Positions 11,944-23,102 of a stretch of DNA of 64,000 nt are shown here, one piece after another. The translations under genes and the position numbers were made by a program. The stretch's first letter is position 1. Each line of letters starts with the position of its first letter. This DNA comes from Panax quinquefolius (taxonomy: Eukaryota; Streptophyta; Magnoliopsida; Apiales; Araliaceae): NCBI GenBank assembly GCA_020205615.1, contig CM035168.1:2745830-2809829 (forward strand). Direction: 5' to 3'. The notes under the pieces were generated by a model that saw only the letters and a list, made by a program, of their open reading frames with translations, ran no database searches and had not been told where the DNA came from.

Positions 11944-11987
<44 letters not shown>
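11921..11987. repeat. (TA)n microsatellite
   Basis: Two TA runs separated by an AGATCTG spacer. It separates the 237-base MITE from the palindromic element that starts at about 11988. Confidence 0.9.
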
Positions 11988-11989
<2 letters not shown>

Positions 11990-13185
11990 TATGATCCATA
12001 ACAAGTATTTGTTATGGATCAAAATTGGGCAAATAGCATCATAGCCGTCCATTATATATATTAAGGGATGAGATTAAAAATTAATTATAGCCTTACGCTA
12101 GTTCGACTAGCGTACGCTGAAAATCCATATAGCCCATACGCTAGTTCGACTAGCGTAACTGAGAAAAAGGATTTTTAGGTAAGCCGTAACAACAGTCCAG
12201 GTTTTTTAAAATTCCATATCAACTTGCCAGACAATTGTTTAATCTTGATAAGGCAATATTCAACGCATCAAATCCTAGCAACAGTCCAAATTTTTTAAAA
12301 TACGATGCAGGAATGGTTTTGCAGGCTGGGGATAATCGGCTTCCATTAGGATCTTACAAGCTTTCTGATATGGGAAGATTGATCCATCTGGGGCTCTTAT
12401 GTACACTTCATGATCCACAATTAAGGCCAAACATGAAATGGGTTTTGGAAGTACTTTATGGCAATCTTTGTGCCAAATTGCCAGATCTTCCATCATTTAA
12501 AGATCAGCCCAACTATATCTCTGTATCTTCACCGAGCAGTAGTGATACTAGCAACATAACCACCACAAGATCATCATCCACTACCACCACCACCACGACT
12601 GAATCGGTCTCAACCAATTCAACTACCTTTTTCACAGGCAAGGGAGAAACCTTATATTCAACTACTGAAAATGGAAATGGCAATGTTAGCCCCTTAGACA
12701 AGAGCCGCCACCGCCTTTCAAAGGCTTTCCCCAGGATCAACATTCCACATGAAATAAGCTTCAAGGAAATCTTGTCAGCAACAAACAACTTTGCAGATTC
12801 CCGGAAGATAGCTGAAGCAGGTTTTGGAACTGCTTACCATGGCATACTTGACAACCATAACCATGTCCTAGTGAAGAGACTAAGCATGAATAATTGCGCT
12901 GAATTGCGGTCACGCTTCACAAATGAACTCCAGAATTTAGGAAAGCTGAGACACCGTAACTGAGAAAAAGGATTTTCGCAGTAGGTTTTGCCAGTTTGGT
13001 TTACTGCTTACGCTAAAAATCGGCTTAGGAACTGAAATTGCATTACATATCGAAGCAGTCGCAGGTGTTCGCAGTAGTCGTAGGGAGGGTTTAGGGTCTT
13101 CAACAGTCGGCAGCAGTTGGAGGGAGGGGGGGGGTCTGCGAAGTCGCAGGGAGATAGGGCAAATTGGTCTAAAAACTTTAATTTC

Positions 13186-13188
<3 letters not shown>
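11988..13188. mobile_element. Gene-fragment-carrying palindromic element lodged in (TA)n
   Basis: The left end (GATCCATAACAAGTATTTGT, then GGCAAATAGCATCATAGC and CGCTAGTTCGACTAGCG) is homologous to the right end of the neighbouring element at 14350-14521 read in reverse, and to its left end at 13243. Both sides are (TA)n. The interior holds a receptor-kinase fragment flanked on each side by TGAGAAAAAGGATTTT (near 12160 and 12961). The right end is poorly conserved (TTAATTTCCC before the TA run). The layout fits a non-autonomous DNA transposon that captured host sequence, but the superfamily is not settled. Confidence 0.55.
12235..12963 (+). pseudogene. Captured fragment of a tandem-kinase receptor-like kinase (LecRK-S.2 type)
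   Basis: The open 242-residue stretch spans the end of one kinase domain and the start of a second. Residues about 40-90 (SDMGRLIHLGLLCTLHDPQL, RPNM, KWVLEVLYG) are the C-terminal lobe of a receptor-like kinase. Then come a Ser/Thr-rich linker and, from about residue 163, the N-lobe of a second kinase with ISFKEILSATNNFADS, a degraded glycine loop (EAGFGTAYHG), VLVKRL carrying the ATP-binding Lys, and NELQNLGKLRHRN. Two kinase domains in this order are characteristic of the Arabidopsis At2g32800 / LecRK-S.2 group, whose gene is intronless. Only about 730 bases are present, with no lectin domain, membrane segment or complete catalytic domain. The frame ends abruptly at the element's TGAGAAAAAGG repeat. 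It is a captured piece, not a gene. The frame is still open, so capture is recent or the fragment is under some constraint. Confidence 0.8.

Positions 13189-13242
<54 letters not shown>
13189..13242. repeat. (TA)n microsatellite between two palindromic elements
   Basis: About 26 uninterrupted TA units. It forms the right border of the element at 11988-13188 and the left border of the one at 13243-14521. Confidence 0.95.
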
Positions 13243-13244
<2 letters not shown>

Positions 13245-14521
13245 AAATCCATAAGCAAATATTCTTATGGATGAATATTAATGAAATAAGCGTCATGGCT
13301 TCATTCCAATAATCAAGTCACGGATTAAAAAATTAAACATGCCTTAAATAGCCACCAAGTAGTGTAGGATGAAAATTTTTAAAACCCCTCCGCTAGTTCG
13401 TCTAGCGGAGCTGAAAAAAATAATGAAAAAATAATAAAATAATAAAAAATAACGGAAGCATCAGAGGCTTGGTGTGAATGCGATTGCAACTGTTTATCCT
13501 CGTCCACTGGTAGGGACTTGGGGTTTATTAGAGAACCTCCCAGCTTTTGCTATAAAAAATAAAATAAAAAAATAATCACTACTAAAAAAAATAAAAAAAT
13601 AATGAAAAAATAAAAAAATAATAAAAAAATAATCTTCCTTCTGACTTTCTTCTCAATCTTAATTCATTTTTTATTTTATTTTATATATTTTATTATTATT
13701 TTTTCATTATTTTTATTTTATTGTTTTATTTTATTTTATTTTTTCATTATTTTTTATCACCAAGATATCCCAAGTCTCAGATAAAGGTGATTAGTATTCA
13801 GACTTCAGCCTTGGAGTCGTGTAATTATTATTATTATTTTTTCAGATAAAGGTGATTTGTTGATTGGCTAGTCATGTAATTATTATTACTCCCTCCGTCC
13901 CATGATAAAAGTCATTATTACTATTTTGGGTAGTCCTATGTTAAATGTCCATTTTCCTTTAATAACCAAATTTTTACACATATTTTTCTATTATACTCGT
14001 AGCATTAAATATCTCATACTTTTCTTATTTTAATTCTCTCCATATTTAATGACATTATTATAGGCAATTTTGTCATTTTATTCATCTTCTTAATATGCGT
14101 GAAAAGTTCAACATGACTTTTATCGTGGGACGGAGGGAGTATTATTTTTGTCATATCAGTATAACAATAGGTTGAAGTCTTGTAATTATTATTATTATTT
14201 TTTCAGATAAAGGTGATTTGTTGATTTGCTAGTCATGTAATTATTATTATTATTATTATTATTGTCATATCAGTATGACAATCCATTCATTAGCCTAGTC
14301 AAGTCATTAACTGCCAAATAAATTCGTCAAGCTCAATTTATGTGGAATTGAAAAAAAAAATCAGCTCCGCTCGACGAACTAGCGGAGGGGTTTTAAAAAT
14401 TTCATCTGGCGGAAGGCGTGTTTAATTTTTTAATCCCAGCGCTTGATTATTGGAATGGACAGCTATGATGCTATTTGCCTAATATTCATCTATAGCAAAT
14501 ATTTGCTATGGATTATTTCCC
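13243..14521. mobile_element. Second palindromic element inserted in (TA)n
   Basis: About 170-base inverted ends. The left end runs from GGAAATCCATAAGCAAAT through CCGCTAGTTCGTCTAGCGGAG. The right end is its inverted counterpart, from CTCCGCTCGACGAACTAGCGG through AATATTTGCTATGGATTATT. Outside both ends is (TA)n. The interior is AAAATAAT-rich low-complexity DNA with one non-repetitive island at about 13455-13555 that I cannot assign, plus a later MITE at 13889-14139. Confidence 0.7.
13889..14139. mobile_element. Stowaway-like MITE (Tc1/mariner type)
   Basis: Terminal inverted repeat CTCCCTCCGTCCCATGATAA at the left and its inverse ending GGGACGGAGGGAG at the right. A TA dinucleotide flanks both sides (13887-13888 and 14140-14141). 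The interior is AT-rich and non-coding, 251 bases in all. The CTCCCTCCGTCC end is the classic signature of this plant MITE class. Confidence 0.9.
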
Positions 14522-14824
14522 TATATATATATATATATCAATTTGCTTTATTTGGTTATTTACTTATATTGTAATTTTTGTAACAAAATATGAAGTGGAT
14601 TTGAAACAATCACTTATTAGAACGAAATATTGAAACAGTTCCCTTTACAACCAAAAATATTGAAATTGTTTGGTGGTTTCTTATTTCTGTATTCAGATGA
14701 ATGTAGATCGTTATATATTCACCTAACTTAAATTAAGCAATAAAATTCTAATTAATCTACTAATTTTAATTCATGTGTTATTTTTTTGTGTTTTTATTTT
14801 TCTCTTTGGGAACAAAGATAATTA

Positions 14825-14965
14825 TGCACAACCACTGGGGATCAACAAGCAGTGACTCTGAGGGTTCATGGTGGTGTTTAACTGTTTAAGAATGAGAGAA
14901 TTTGTTTTAAAATTCAAATGATTCGATGCCCCTTCTTTAGATCTCAAAGTTGCAGAAAACCCTTT
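14825..14965 (-). pseudogene. Remnant of a second BAHD gene 5' end
   Basis: The segment TGAGGGTTCATGG...TTTAAGAATGAGAGAATTTG...CCCCTTCTTTA...ATCTCAAAG matches the start codon and upstream region of the BAHD gene (10168-10250). The match covers the inverted ATG with MNPQ and most of the promoter. Left of the ATG (14825-14870) a stretch resembling the next codons (CCCAGTGGTT against CCGAGTGGTT) is visible, then homology is lost. The TATA box equivalent has changed to non-TATA sequence. Only about 140 bases remain, so it is a dead tandem duplicate or a displaced promoter fragment. Confidence 0.7.
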
Positions 14966-15221
14966 TTAAGAAATTTTTTTAGAACTTTAAATTATATTTA
15001 TAATCAAATTATACGAATTTAATATACAGATTTAATAAATAATTGATGTTTTAGAAGAATAATTTGTTCTAAAATATTTGATATTTTAAAAAAACAATAT
15101 GTTTTTATTACCTTTTATCAATTTTATCTTTGTCATTATTAGTTTCACTAATACTCATTTTAATTATTTTTCACACTCTTTCTCTTTTTTAAGGTTGATG
15201 TTTCATATTCTTTAAACTATA
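14966..15221. other. AT-rich intergenic DNA
   Basis: No coding frame, repeat or structured element recognised. A TAGAA(C/T)TTTAAATTATA-like low-complexity stretch fills most of it. Confidence 0.5.
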
Positions 15222-15503
15222 CTCCCTCCGTTTCTTAATATAAGATCTTTTAGAGAAATTTTTGTGACCATTAATATATGACGTTTCAGAATTCTAAGTA
15301 AGCATTAATTGCTTATTTTCCAATATTACCTCAAGTATTAAATATAACTTTAGTTCTCTCATTATTTTTTGCCCAATAAATAACAATATCTTTTTCCAAT
15401 ACAAGGCAATATAGATATTTGATATTATATTTAATCTTTATCAATCATTTCATTAATCTTGTCTTGTTATTCTAATAAGTCTTATATTAAGGGACGGAGG
15501 GAG
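15222..15503. mobile_element. Stowaway-like MITE
   Basis: Left end CTCCCTCCGTTTCTTAATAT and inverted right end ATATTAAGGGACGGAGGGAG, flanked by TA at 15220-15221 and 15504-15505. It is 282 bases long, non-coding, and differs in sequence from the copy at 13889 apart from the terminal motif. Confidence 0.9.
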
Positions 15504-15734
15504 TACTCCATTTAATATTTTTGGTGGGAAATAATTTTTAATGGAGTAACATTTGAAGAAATTGAAAAGTTGTGGAGTAATGGTGGAGATAAATAATTAA
15601 ATAGGGTATTAATTAAGGGTATATTAGGAATATTTTATAATATTAAATACTTTCTTAATCTGTGTGCAACATCCTTAAACATCAGCTATTTAGGAACAAA
15701 TGGAGTATGTTATTTCTAACTAGAATTCAGTTTT

Positions 15735-15856
15735 CATAAAGTTAATTTCATCGTAAGTTGGTTATGTGACCAATACAGTGTTGATACGTAGAAAGAGATT
15801 ACCTCCCGTCTGCGTGTCGACATTGTATTGGTCAATTGACTAAAATTAACTTCATG
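15735..15856. mobile_element. Small MITE/foldback, about 120 bases
   Basis: Left CATAAAGTTAATTT...GACCAATACAGTGTTGATACG pairs inverted with right GTGTCGACATTGTATTGGTC...AAAATTAACTTCATG. Nearly the whole unit folds on itself. The target duplication is not clear. Confidence 0.65.
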
Positions 15857-16146
15857 CTAACCACTCCTTCTAACTATATAATCAATCAGAACAAACACTT
15901 TCATATCTAATTCTGAAATCAATTTAAAAATACTTGTGTAATTTCTGAAATTGAAGAGGAATTACACCCTTTATTTCTGGATTACTTTTTTTTATCAAAC
16001 AGTTCAAAAAATTAAAATGTTAGAATATTTCACATGAATTTTACATCGAATAAATTTAAGAGTATAGATGGATTACTAAATATAGTGTAGTTTTAACCTA
16101 ACAATTAATCTTGTAAGTAAAAAAGTGATTGAACATGCTTATTAGT

Positions 16147-16791
16147 ATGGTTGTCAACGAATAAAACAGATCGAGCTTGATTCGGGCTCGACTCGAAAAA
16201 ATACGAACGAGACTCGGATTCGTTAATAATATGATTCAAATGTGAGCATAAAAAATAATTCGAACAAAATATGAGTAGAATATGAGCAAGGATATACTCG
16301 ACTCGTTTAAGATTCAAACTACTTGAATTCTCGATTGTGATTTGATACATACTCGGTTAATATAAATTTGATTAGATACTCAATACATTGTTATATAAAA
16401 TATACAAAATAAAATTAAATTAAGATAATTAATTATTATTACTTTGTTTTTTTAATTTTAATTATGTTTTTATATTTATAAAGTGTAATAGTAAATATAT
16501 TTCCTCATTTCTAAGTAAAATAAAAAAAATAATTTATAATTATATTTATTATAAAGCTAGTTATTATGCGGAGACTCTAATTCGAGTTTAAATTTGAAGC
16601 TCTCGATTAGTTTGAATATAATTCTACCCGAGTCTGGTCGAATTTGACTAAGAAATATTCGAGTCGAGTCGAATCTGAGTAAAAAATTTCAAATACAATT
16701 CGAATTTGAGTCGAATTCAAGTATGAATTTAACGTTTTGAGTCAAATTCGGGCAACTCACTGTTCGCTTTGGTTCGACTCATTTACACCAT
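16147..16791. mobile_element. hAT-like non-autonomous element with CTCGA-rich ends
   Basis: The left end (ATGGTTGTCAACGAATAAAA, then GGGCTCGACTCG) and the right end (GGTTCGACTCATTTACACCA) are inverted relatives. GAGTCGA/TCGAATT words recur through the subterminal regions. Such subterminal repeats with GGTGTAAA-type ends are typical of plant hAT MITEs. The interior is AT-rich. A clean 8-base target duplication is not visible. Confidence 0.6.
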
Positions 16792-17013
16792 TAGTTTATA
16801 TAGGTGTGCGTTGTATTGATGATGAATTGTTATGAGATGGATTGTTCAATTCCACGAACAATGGTATCATGAGCTTGGTTATTTTTGTGATTTTCTTATA
16901 CGAATTAAACGGAGAATTGGACTCAAGGCTTCAAATTATACAATTTGGAAGTCAAGAATGGAGGATTTGCTTTACTGCAAAGACTTGTATGAGTCACTTG
17001 AGAACGATCGAGT
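16792..17013 (+). pseudogene. Ty1/copia fragment: LTR end, primer site and start of gag
   Basis: TGGTATCATGAGC at 16862-16874 resembles the initiator-Met tRNA primer site, preceded by a CA-ending LTR tail. Downstream the frame reads LKASNYTIWKSRMEDLLYCK and then DLYESLEND, the conserved N-terminus of copia gag (UBN2-type). It stops at 17014, where other repeat sequence begins. Everything else of the element is missing. Confidence 0.75.
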
Positions 17014-17108
17014 GTAACACCCCTGAAACCTGGTCTACCTTCAAACCCGAGTTTAGTACGTCACGGTACTACCCATTCAGCATAATCTCAAGACATTAAT
17101 GTAATTAA
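17014..17108 (+). mobile_element. Fragment of an LTR beginning TGTAACACCCC
   Basis: About 95 bases starting TGTAACACCCCTGAAACC, the usual start of a Ty3/gypsy LTR. They are cut on the right by the LTR of element C. The fragment follows the copia gag remnant without a gap. Confidence 0.5.
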
Positions 17109-18735
17109 TGTGACGCCCCCAAAATAGGTCCACACAACCCATCTTGGGTAGCCAGATACATGGTACAGAATACAAATATAAACTTAATTATACAACCGTC
17201 GTGTAAAATACAGCAAAACATAGTTGAGAGTTTTAACACGAATATTATCTTTTAGACAATATCCAAACTCAAATGGAGTCATCATTACAATTATTATCAC
17301 ATTATTTTATAAAATAGTGAGGACTACTGCAGCCACCATCTCGGACCATCACTCCATTTCTCGACTAGTCTCGGCTACGTTCTCATTTCCTGAAGAGAAC
17401 AATGAAAGTAAAAGGGTGAGCTCAACTAGCCCAGTAAAAAATATTATGACTAAGATAATGCAGAATAAATTATCATTAGCCTTCAACAAAGAAAAGCGAG
17501 ATAGAATACTGATAAACAACAAGATTAATGCGCATGTAACAAACAATCCATTAGAAGAGTCAAGTAGAGCATGATATCCACTATCTTCAATGATTTAAAA
17601 GTTTATCATCAATTTTATCGTTGAGACTCGTCTTAATAAATAATTCACATCACTGAATTATCCATGCACTACGAGCCAAGCATATTCATTAGTATCACAT
17701 CCACGAATTATCCATGCGCTACGGGCCAAGGATAATCGTGTTATCACCAACGATCATAATCATGCCAACAACTGTCCATCAATGCACAACGGGCCAATGA
17801 GGACTTTTACCACATCATTTGTAACATTACAGGTCATGATTATACCGAATAATCCCTGGTCATAATCATACCAATCAACAGTCCATCTATGCACTACAGA
17901 CCAAAGATGACTTTCATCACAATATAAACATGAAGATGATGACAATGATATAAGAGCTCGATTAAATGAGATCAAGGATAAGTTTTAAAGATTTATAATT
18001 TAATTTATCCAAAATTCAATAATGTCTAAATTGTCAACATGATACTGCTTTGTGGAGTAAAATTCAAGAATAATATTGTATTAAAAATGATTTGGACTAG
18101 AAAGAAATTAATTTTTATCATGAATGGTACCCCGGGTGAATTGTATCCCGTGAATAGTACTTTAAGAATAGTACCCCAGCCTGAAAAGATTAAAAATTAT
18201 CAAGAATGCTCAGAATAACATTTTCATGAAAAGATACTAGATGGAACGCAAATTTCAAGGATATTCTACTAATTTCAAGGAGTATAGAAGCCATACTTTA
18301 ACAAAATAAGTGTAGAATTCAGAATCTAAAACGAAAAAATATTACTTACATACTACAGAGTATGGAAGAAAATATTATTTCTTATGAATATTGAACAAAA
18401 ATAATATTCCTTACCTTAAAAAGAGAGTACTTCTGACTGGTAGAGCGAGGATATTTTTGAAGAAAACTTGTACTATTTTTTACACTCAAAGCTTCCTAAA
18501 ACTCAAAAAAAATACGCTCAATATTATAGAAGAAGAATTCTCTGATTTTGGTGTAATTTTCAATTCTAAACTAAGTATCCTATTTATAGAAGAATGGCAG
18601 GGCACTATTTGGACGCACAATAGAAAAGGTTCACGGGCAAATTTCACGGGCACATAACGAATTTTCGGATTTTACTATGCAGACACTATGCATAATAAAA
18701 TATAATATATTCTATTTTTTCATAAAAAACAAAAC

Positions 18736-18777
<42 letters not shown>

Positions 18778-19572
18778 GTACCGATTATTTTGAAAAATGA
18801 GTAAGTGGGGGTCCAAATAATACGTCAAACTTACAACAAATACTTCATAAAAATTTCCTCTATTTATCTCAATTCACTTGGATTCACAAAATATATTTTT
18901 AAACAACAATTATTCATCAATAATATAACTTGCAATATTAACAACCAGATCATTCTTAGGAAAGAGAGGGCTTTTCGATAAGGATTTCTTCCTATTGACG
19001 CGCAATTAGGTGACCAAACCTATTTCCTCGTCGACAGAACTTTCTAGACATTGTCAATAATGCAAATAATAATATGAATAACTTTGTCGTCTCAATTATT
19101 GATTTAATAATATAAAATATTATGACAATAATTGAATCAATAACGTGAGATACTATGCAGCAATTACTGTAGCAATGATGGAGTATAGCTGAGTGACTTC
19201 TCACGTAAGCATCAATAATCAATACCGTGTGCTACTATACAACTATGTGTATTACTGTACTTTTATCACCTGGTATTTCAACAGTTAACGATAAAACTTT
19301 TGCCGTTATTTTTATAAAAAGATATTTTCGTCGTCTTCTAACTTTGACAGTAATTCCGTTGTGGGGTCCACCAATGATTGTGCCGTCGTACGAATATTCC
19401 CTGATAAAAAAAATATTCCCCGACCAATCGAATATTTTATAAAAACTTGCTTATTTTGAAAAATTTATAAATATTACCCACAACTATAGCATTATATCAA
19501 ATCCACACCATAATATTCAAAAATATATTTCGAGAAAAATTATTCTTTATTCATGAAAGTTGGGGTCTTACA
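17109..19572 (-). repeat. 3' LTR of element C
   Basis: 2,464 bases, TGTGACGCCCCC to GGGGTCTTACA read on the plus strand. The minus-strand TATA box is at 18580-18589. Internal arrays of the GTAGTGC/CCAAGGATAAT type lie at about 17650-17900, and GTGAATAGTAC units at about 18120-18180. A (TA)n run sits at about 18740-18772. A ten-base-plus polypurine tract follows at 19573-19586 (AAGAAGGGGAGGT on the minus strand), which fixes the 3' LTR assignment. Confidence 0.82.
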
Positions 19573-20530
19573 ACCTCCCCTTCTTATGAAATTTCGTCCT
19601 CGAAATTGGGGTACGTACTTGGTATGTCGAAGAGGTGAGGATACCGTGATTTTATTTCAAATTCTAACTCCCAGGTTATTTCCTCAATATCGTGGTTTCT
19701 CCACAAAACTTTGACTTGAGGTATAACCTTGGAGCGTAGAATATGTTCCTTCTTATTCAATTTTAACAGTTACCTCTTCATATGTTAAATCTTCAGCTAT
19801 CTAGTCTGGTTCTAATTCAATAATGTGGTTTGGGACTTCTACATATTTACGTAACATAGATATGTGAAAAATGTTATGAACACGAGACATACTTGAGGGT
19901 AAGGCGAGTCTATAAGCCACAGTTCCTACTCGATCGAGGATTTCAAATGGGTCAATGAATCAAGGATTGAGATTTTCTCTCTTTCTAAATCTCGTAACTC
20001 CTTTCCATGGATTAACACGTAACAACACATTATCTCCAACATTGAATTCCACGTCCCTTCGATGAAGATCAGCATAACTCTTTTGTCGATCTTGTGAGGT
20101 TTTTATACGTTGCCGGATCATTTGAATCTTTTCTGTTTTCATATGCACCAATTTCGGTCCCAACAACGTTGCTTCACCCACCTCGTCCCAGCATATTGGA
20201 GAATGACACTTTTTTTATACAACGCTTCTAACGGAGCCATGCCTATACTTTCTTAATAACTGTTGTTGTAGGAGAATTCCACTAATGGCAAGAACTTGTC
20301 CCAACTTCCTTTGAAGTCAAGGACACAGAGTCTTAATAGATCTTCAAGAGTTTAAATAGTCCTCTTCGACTGTCCATCCATTTGAGGATGATATACCCCA
20401 ATCAATCAGAATCCGGTGCCCATAGATTTATGAACCCACCCAAAATCGTGAAGTGAATCTTGGGTCTCGATCGAAAACTATGGATACTTGGCATACCATG
20501 CGATCTTACAATCTCATTTATGTACATCTT
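19573..20530 (-). pseudogene. Element C integrase C-terminal part
   Basis: On the minus strand the 3' end of pol reads through the C-terminal integrase region, including LLGPKLVHMKTEKIQMIRQR, then DRQKSYADLHRRDVEFNVGD and VLLRVNPWKGVTRF. It continues past it toward a chromodomain-like end next to the polypurine tract. Upstream it breaks at the copia insertion (20531), with frame changes around 20200-20400. Integrase joins the cDNA to chromosomal DNA; this copy cannot be functional. Confidence 0.75.
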
Positions 20531-22403
20531 TGAAAGTAGTATGCACACAAGCCAATCATGTTTGATGATAAAGCATATACTTTGTAACAATCTTATTCAT
20601 TTATTAATAAAAAGTATTAATTTATTAAAGGCTTTTAATTATCTACATGATCTTTGTTTTATAATATGTGATAAACCCATAGTTTTAAGCAATGCTTTTA
20701 GAATAATGATGATGATCATTCTAATGAGATCTAAATTCTTAGAAAGCTTAAAACTAAAATAGTTCCCAATCGTTGGATTACTAAATTGGGGATTAGTAAA
20801 TCCGGGATAGATTGGTACATACGTTAACTTGCTCATTGGATGAGGATGATTGATCTCATGATCATTTGTGTGGAGACACTAAAGCAAGTATGTAGGTGCT
20901 TATTAGAGAATAAGTTCAATTGAGCGTTGGCTCGCTAAGGAATACCTAATGGAGTTTTATTTGCTGTCGATAGGAATTCTGTAGTGATAGTAAGACAAGT
21001 AATCCTTGGACTTGAGATCATCATAGTATCTTGTGTATGATGAGTTATACTTTGACTTATTCCTTAAGACCCTTAGGGTATATCAAAGGGTATGCTTGGG
21101 TATAATAAGTTGTACATGGAGATAATGTATGATCGATAAAGAATCTACCACTTCAATAAAGAAGAGAAATGTCCTATGTGATTTGATAAATGACAACCCA
21201 AAGAGTCCTTGGCAAAGCGAATGAAATTAGAAAGGAGTTTCTAATTTGCATTATTTGGAGTTGTGCATTTAAGAGTCGAAATACGTATAATTAAATAAAA
21301 TAAGACTTAGATGATAATTCCATGTCTTATATTTAATTGGGACATTGTATGGTGGAAGGATTGAATTATGCGGTAACTATTTACTCAAAGGTTCTTTAAT
21401 GATTAATGTTGAAATCTATATTATCTGGAAAGTCGTTGATCGCTTTGGGAGGCTTATCCCTATTGTAGAATAAATATTATTTATTTAAATAAATTAATTA
21501 TTTAATTTATTTATTTAAATAAGATTAGAATTGTTCTAATTGATTTATTCACAAACCTTTAATATGGAGAACCTAAAGGGTCACACCATAAAAGGAAGAA
21601 TAATTATTTAAGAAGTAAATGGCATAATCGTAATAATATGTTATGTATATTTAATTTAATCTATGGTGATAGAATAAATTAAATAGCTTAATATTTATTA
21701 TTTAATATTTTAGAAATATTAAATATAAATTAATAAGAGGAGTCTTATTAATATTATTACAATTATTATTATTTTAATTTCTAAAGAGTTTAGGAATTAA
21801 TTTAATATAAGTACTCTCATTTATTCCTAATTGGATTAGGAAGGAAAATTAGTTAAAGGAGTTTAATTAATTATCCCTAATAAGATTAGGGAACTTAATT
21901 AATTAAAAGAATTAATTAATTAAAACCCAATTCCTTAATTGTTAAGGTGGGTTGCCCACATCTATAAATAAGAGGAGTCTTATTATGGGTGGGATGAGTT
22001 GTTGATTTTTCAACATACGTAATAATTCCAAGTTGTTGGGAGTACACCTTTTCTATAGAGATAGAAAAACTAGGGTTTAGCCAACCAACCCATCTTCTTG
22101 AATTTTATTCTTCCTTGGTGGATCACCTCTAGAGGCCAAACATTTGGGTGGCTAACGTTGATCAAAGGAAGGAACCAAACCCGGTGGATTCAAGATTGAA
22201 CGAAAAAGATTTGGAGGTGAACTTGTACGCGAGGAAGCTCGATCTTCAAGGGTATGATTTATTCTTTATCTTTTCGTTTAATTAATAATTATGCATAAAG
22301 GATGATCCGGGTATATGGTTTGTAAAATTTTTAAACTCTGATTTTACACGCTTCCGCACTTTTTATGCAATTTGATTGCGTTATGAATATTACAAACCTA
22401 ACA
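20531..22403 (+). mobile_element. Copia solo LTR inserted in element C integrase
   Basis: 1,873 bases, TGAAAGTAGTATGC to ACAAACCTAACA. It matches the LTR of the copia element at 50981-53842 along its length. The integrase of C resumes directly at 22404. The target duplication is imperfect (ACAT near both sides). No internal coding sequence is present, so it is a solo LTR. Confidence 0.87.
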
Positions 22404-22930
22404 CATACGAGCAAGACATTCAAGTGTATAAGTTTCCCGTATAGGTAAGAAATGAGCAGACTTGATCAATCTATCAACAATGACCCAGATTGCATCTATG
22501 CCTTGAGAAACCTTGGGAAGACCAGTAATGAAATCCATGGTAATGTGCTCCCACTTCCATTCTGGAAATTTAAGTGGTTGCAATAGACCTTTTGGCACTT
22601 GATGCTCCACCTTAACTCGTTGACAAGTTAGACACCTTGAGATAAACTCCGCGATCTCTCTTTTCATATTACTCCCCCAAAATGTATGTCGAAGATCATG
22701 ATACATTTTGGTACTCCCAGGATGGATTGCAAACGGTGTGTTGTACGCCTTCATCATGATCTTATACTTCAAATCAGAGTCGTTAGGAACACAAAGTCTG
22801 GATTTGACTCTAAGTATTTCTTCTTCATCGATTCTTGCTTCCGAAATAGCACCTTCTTGTACTTATTTCCTCATACTCATCAGCTCCAGGTCTTTAGCTT
22901 GACCAGCTTTAACTTTATCGATTAAAGTCA
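22404..22930 (-). pseudogene. Element C integrase zinc finger and core start
   Basis: The minus-strand frame carries the integrase HHCC zinc finger ([16 protein letters not shown], then SRCLTCQRVK) and the first part of the catalytic core with [13 protein letters not shown], whose Asp is the first of the D,D,E triad. [18 protein letters not shown] follows. The core is severed by the copia LTR on its downstream side. The N-terminal linker before 22772 is out of frame. Confidence 0.8.
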
Positions 22931-23102
22931 GTTTTACTCATATATTTGCCATCATCACGTGGGTACCTGGAGTCTTTAACTCTATCTCCATCCTTTGTAA
23001 GTCATACAAAATGGGCCTTTGCGTTGACGATATCGCACTCGTACCCGCATATGATCTTCTACTCAACACGTCAGCTACCACGTTCGCTTTTCCAGGATGG
23101 TA

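Noticed and set aside
12513..12788. 91-residue minus-strand frame
   Set aside because: Shadow of the receptor-kinase fragment on the opposite strand; Val-rich because of the Ser/Thr linker codons.
12937..13296. 119-residue minus-strand frame with a long Ile-Tyr repeat
   Set aside because: It is produced by translating the (TA)n microsatellite.
18391..18657. 88-residue frame, similar to a minus-strand frame at 49924-50145
   Set aside because: Both lie antisense in the same part of the LTR near the TATA box. The similarity reflects shared LTR ancestry, and there is no other sign of a gene.
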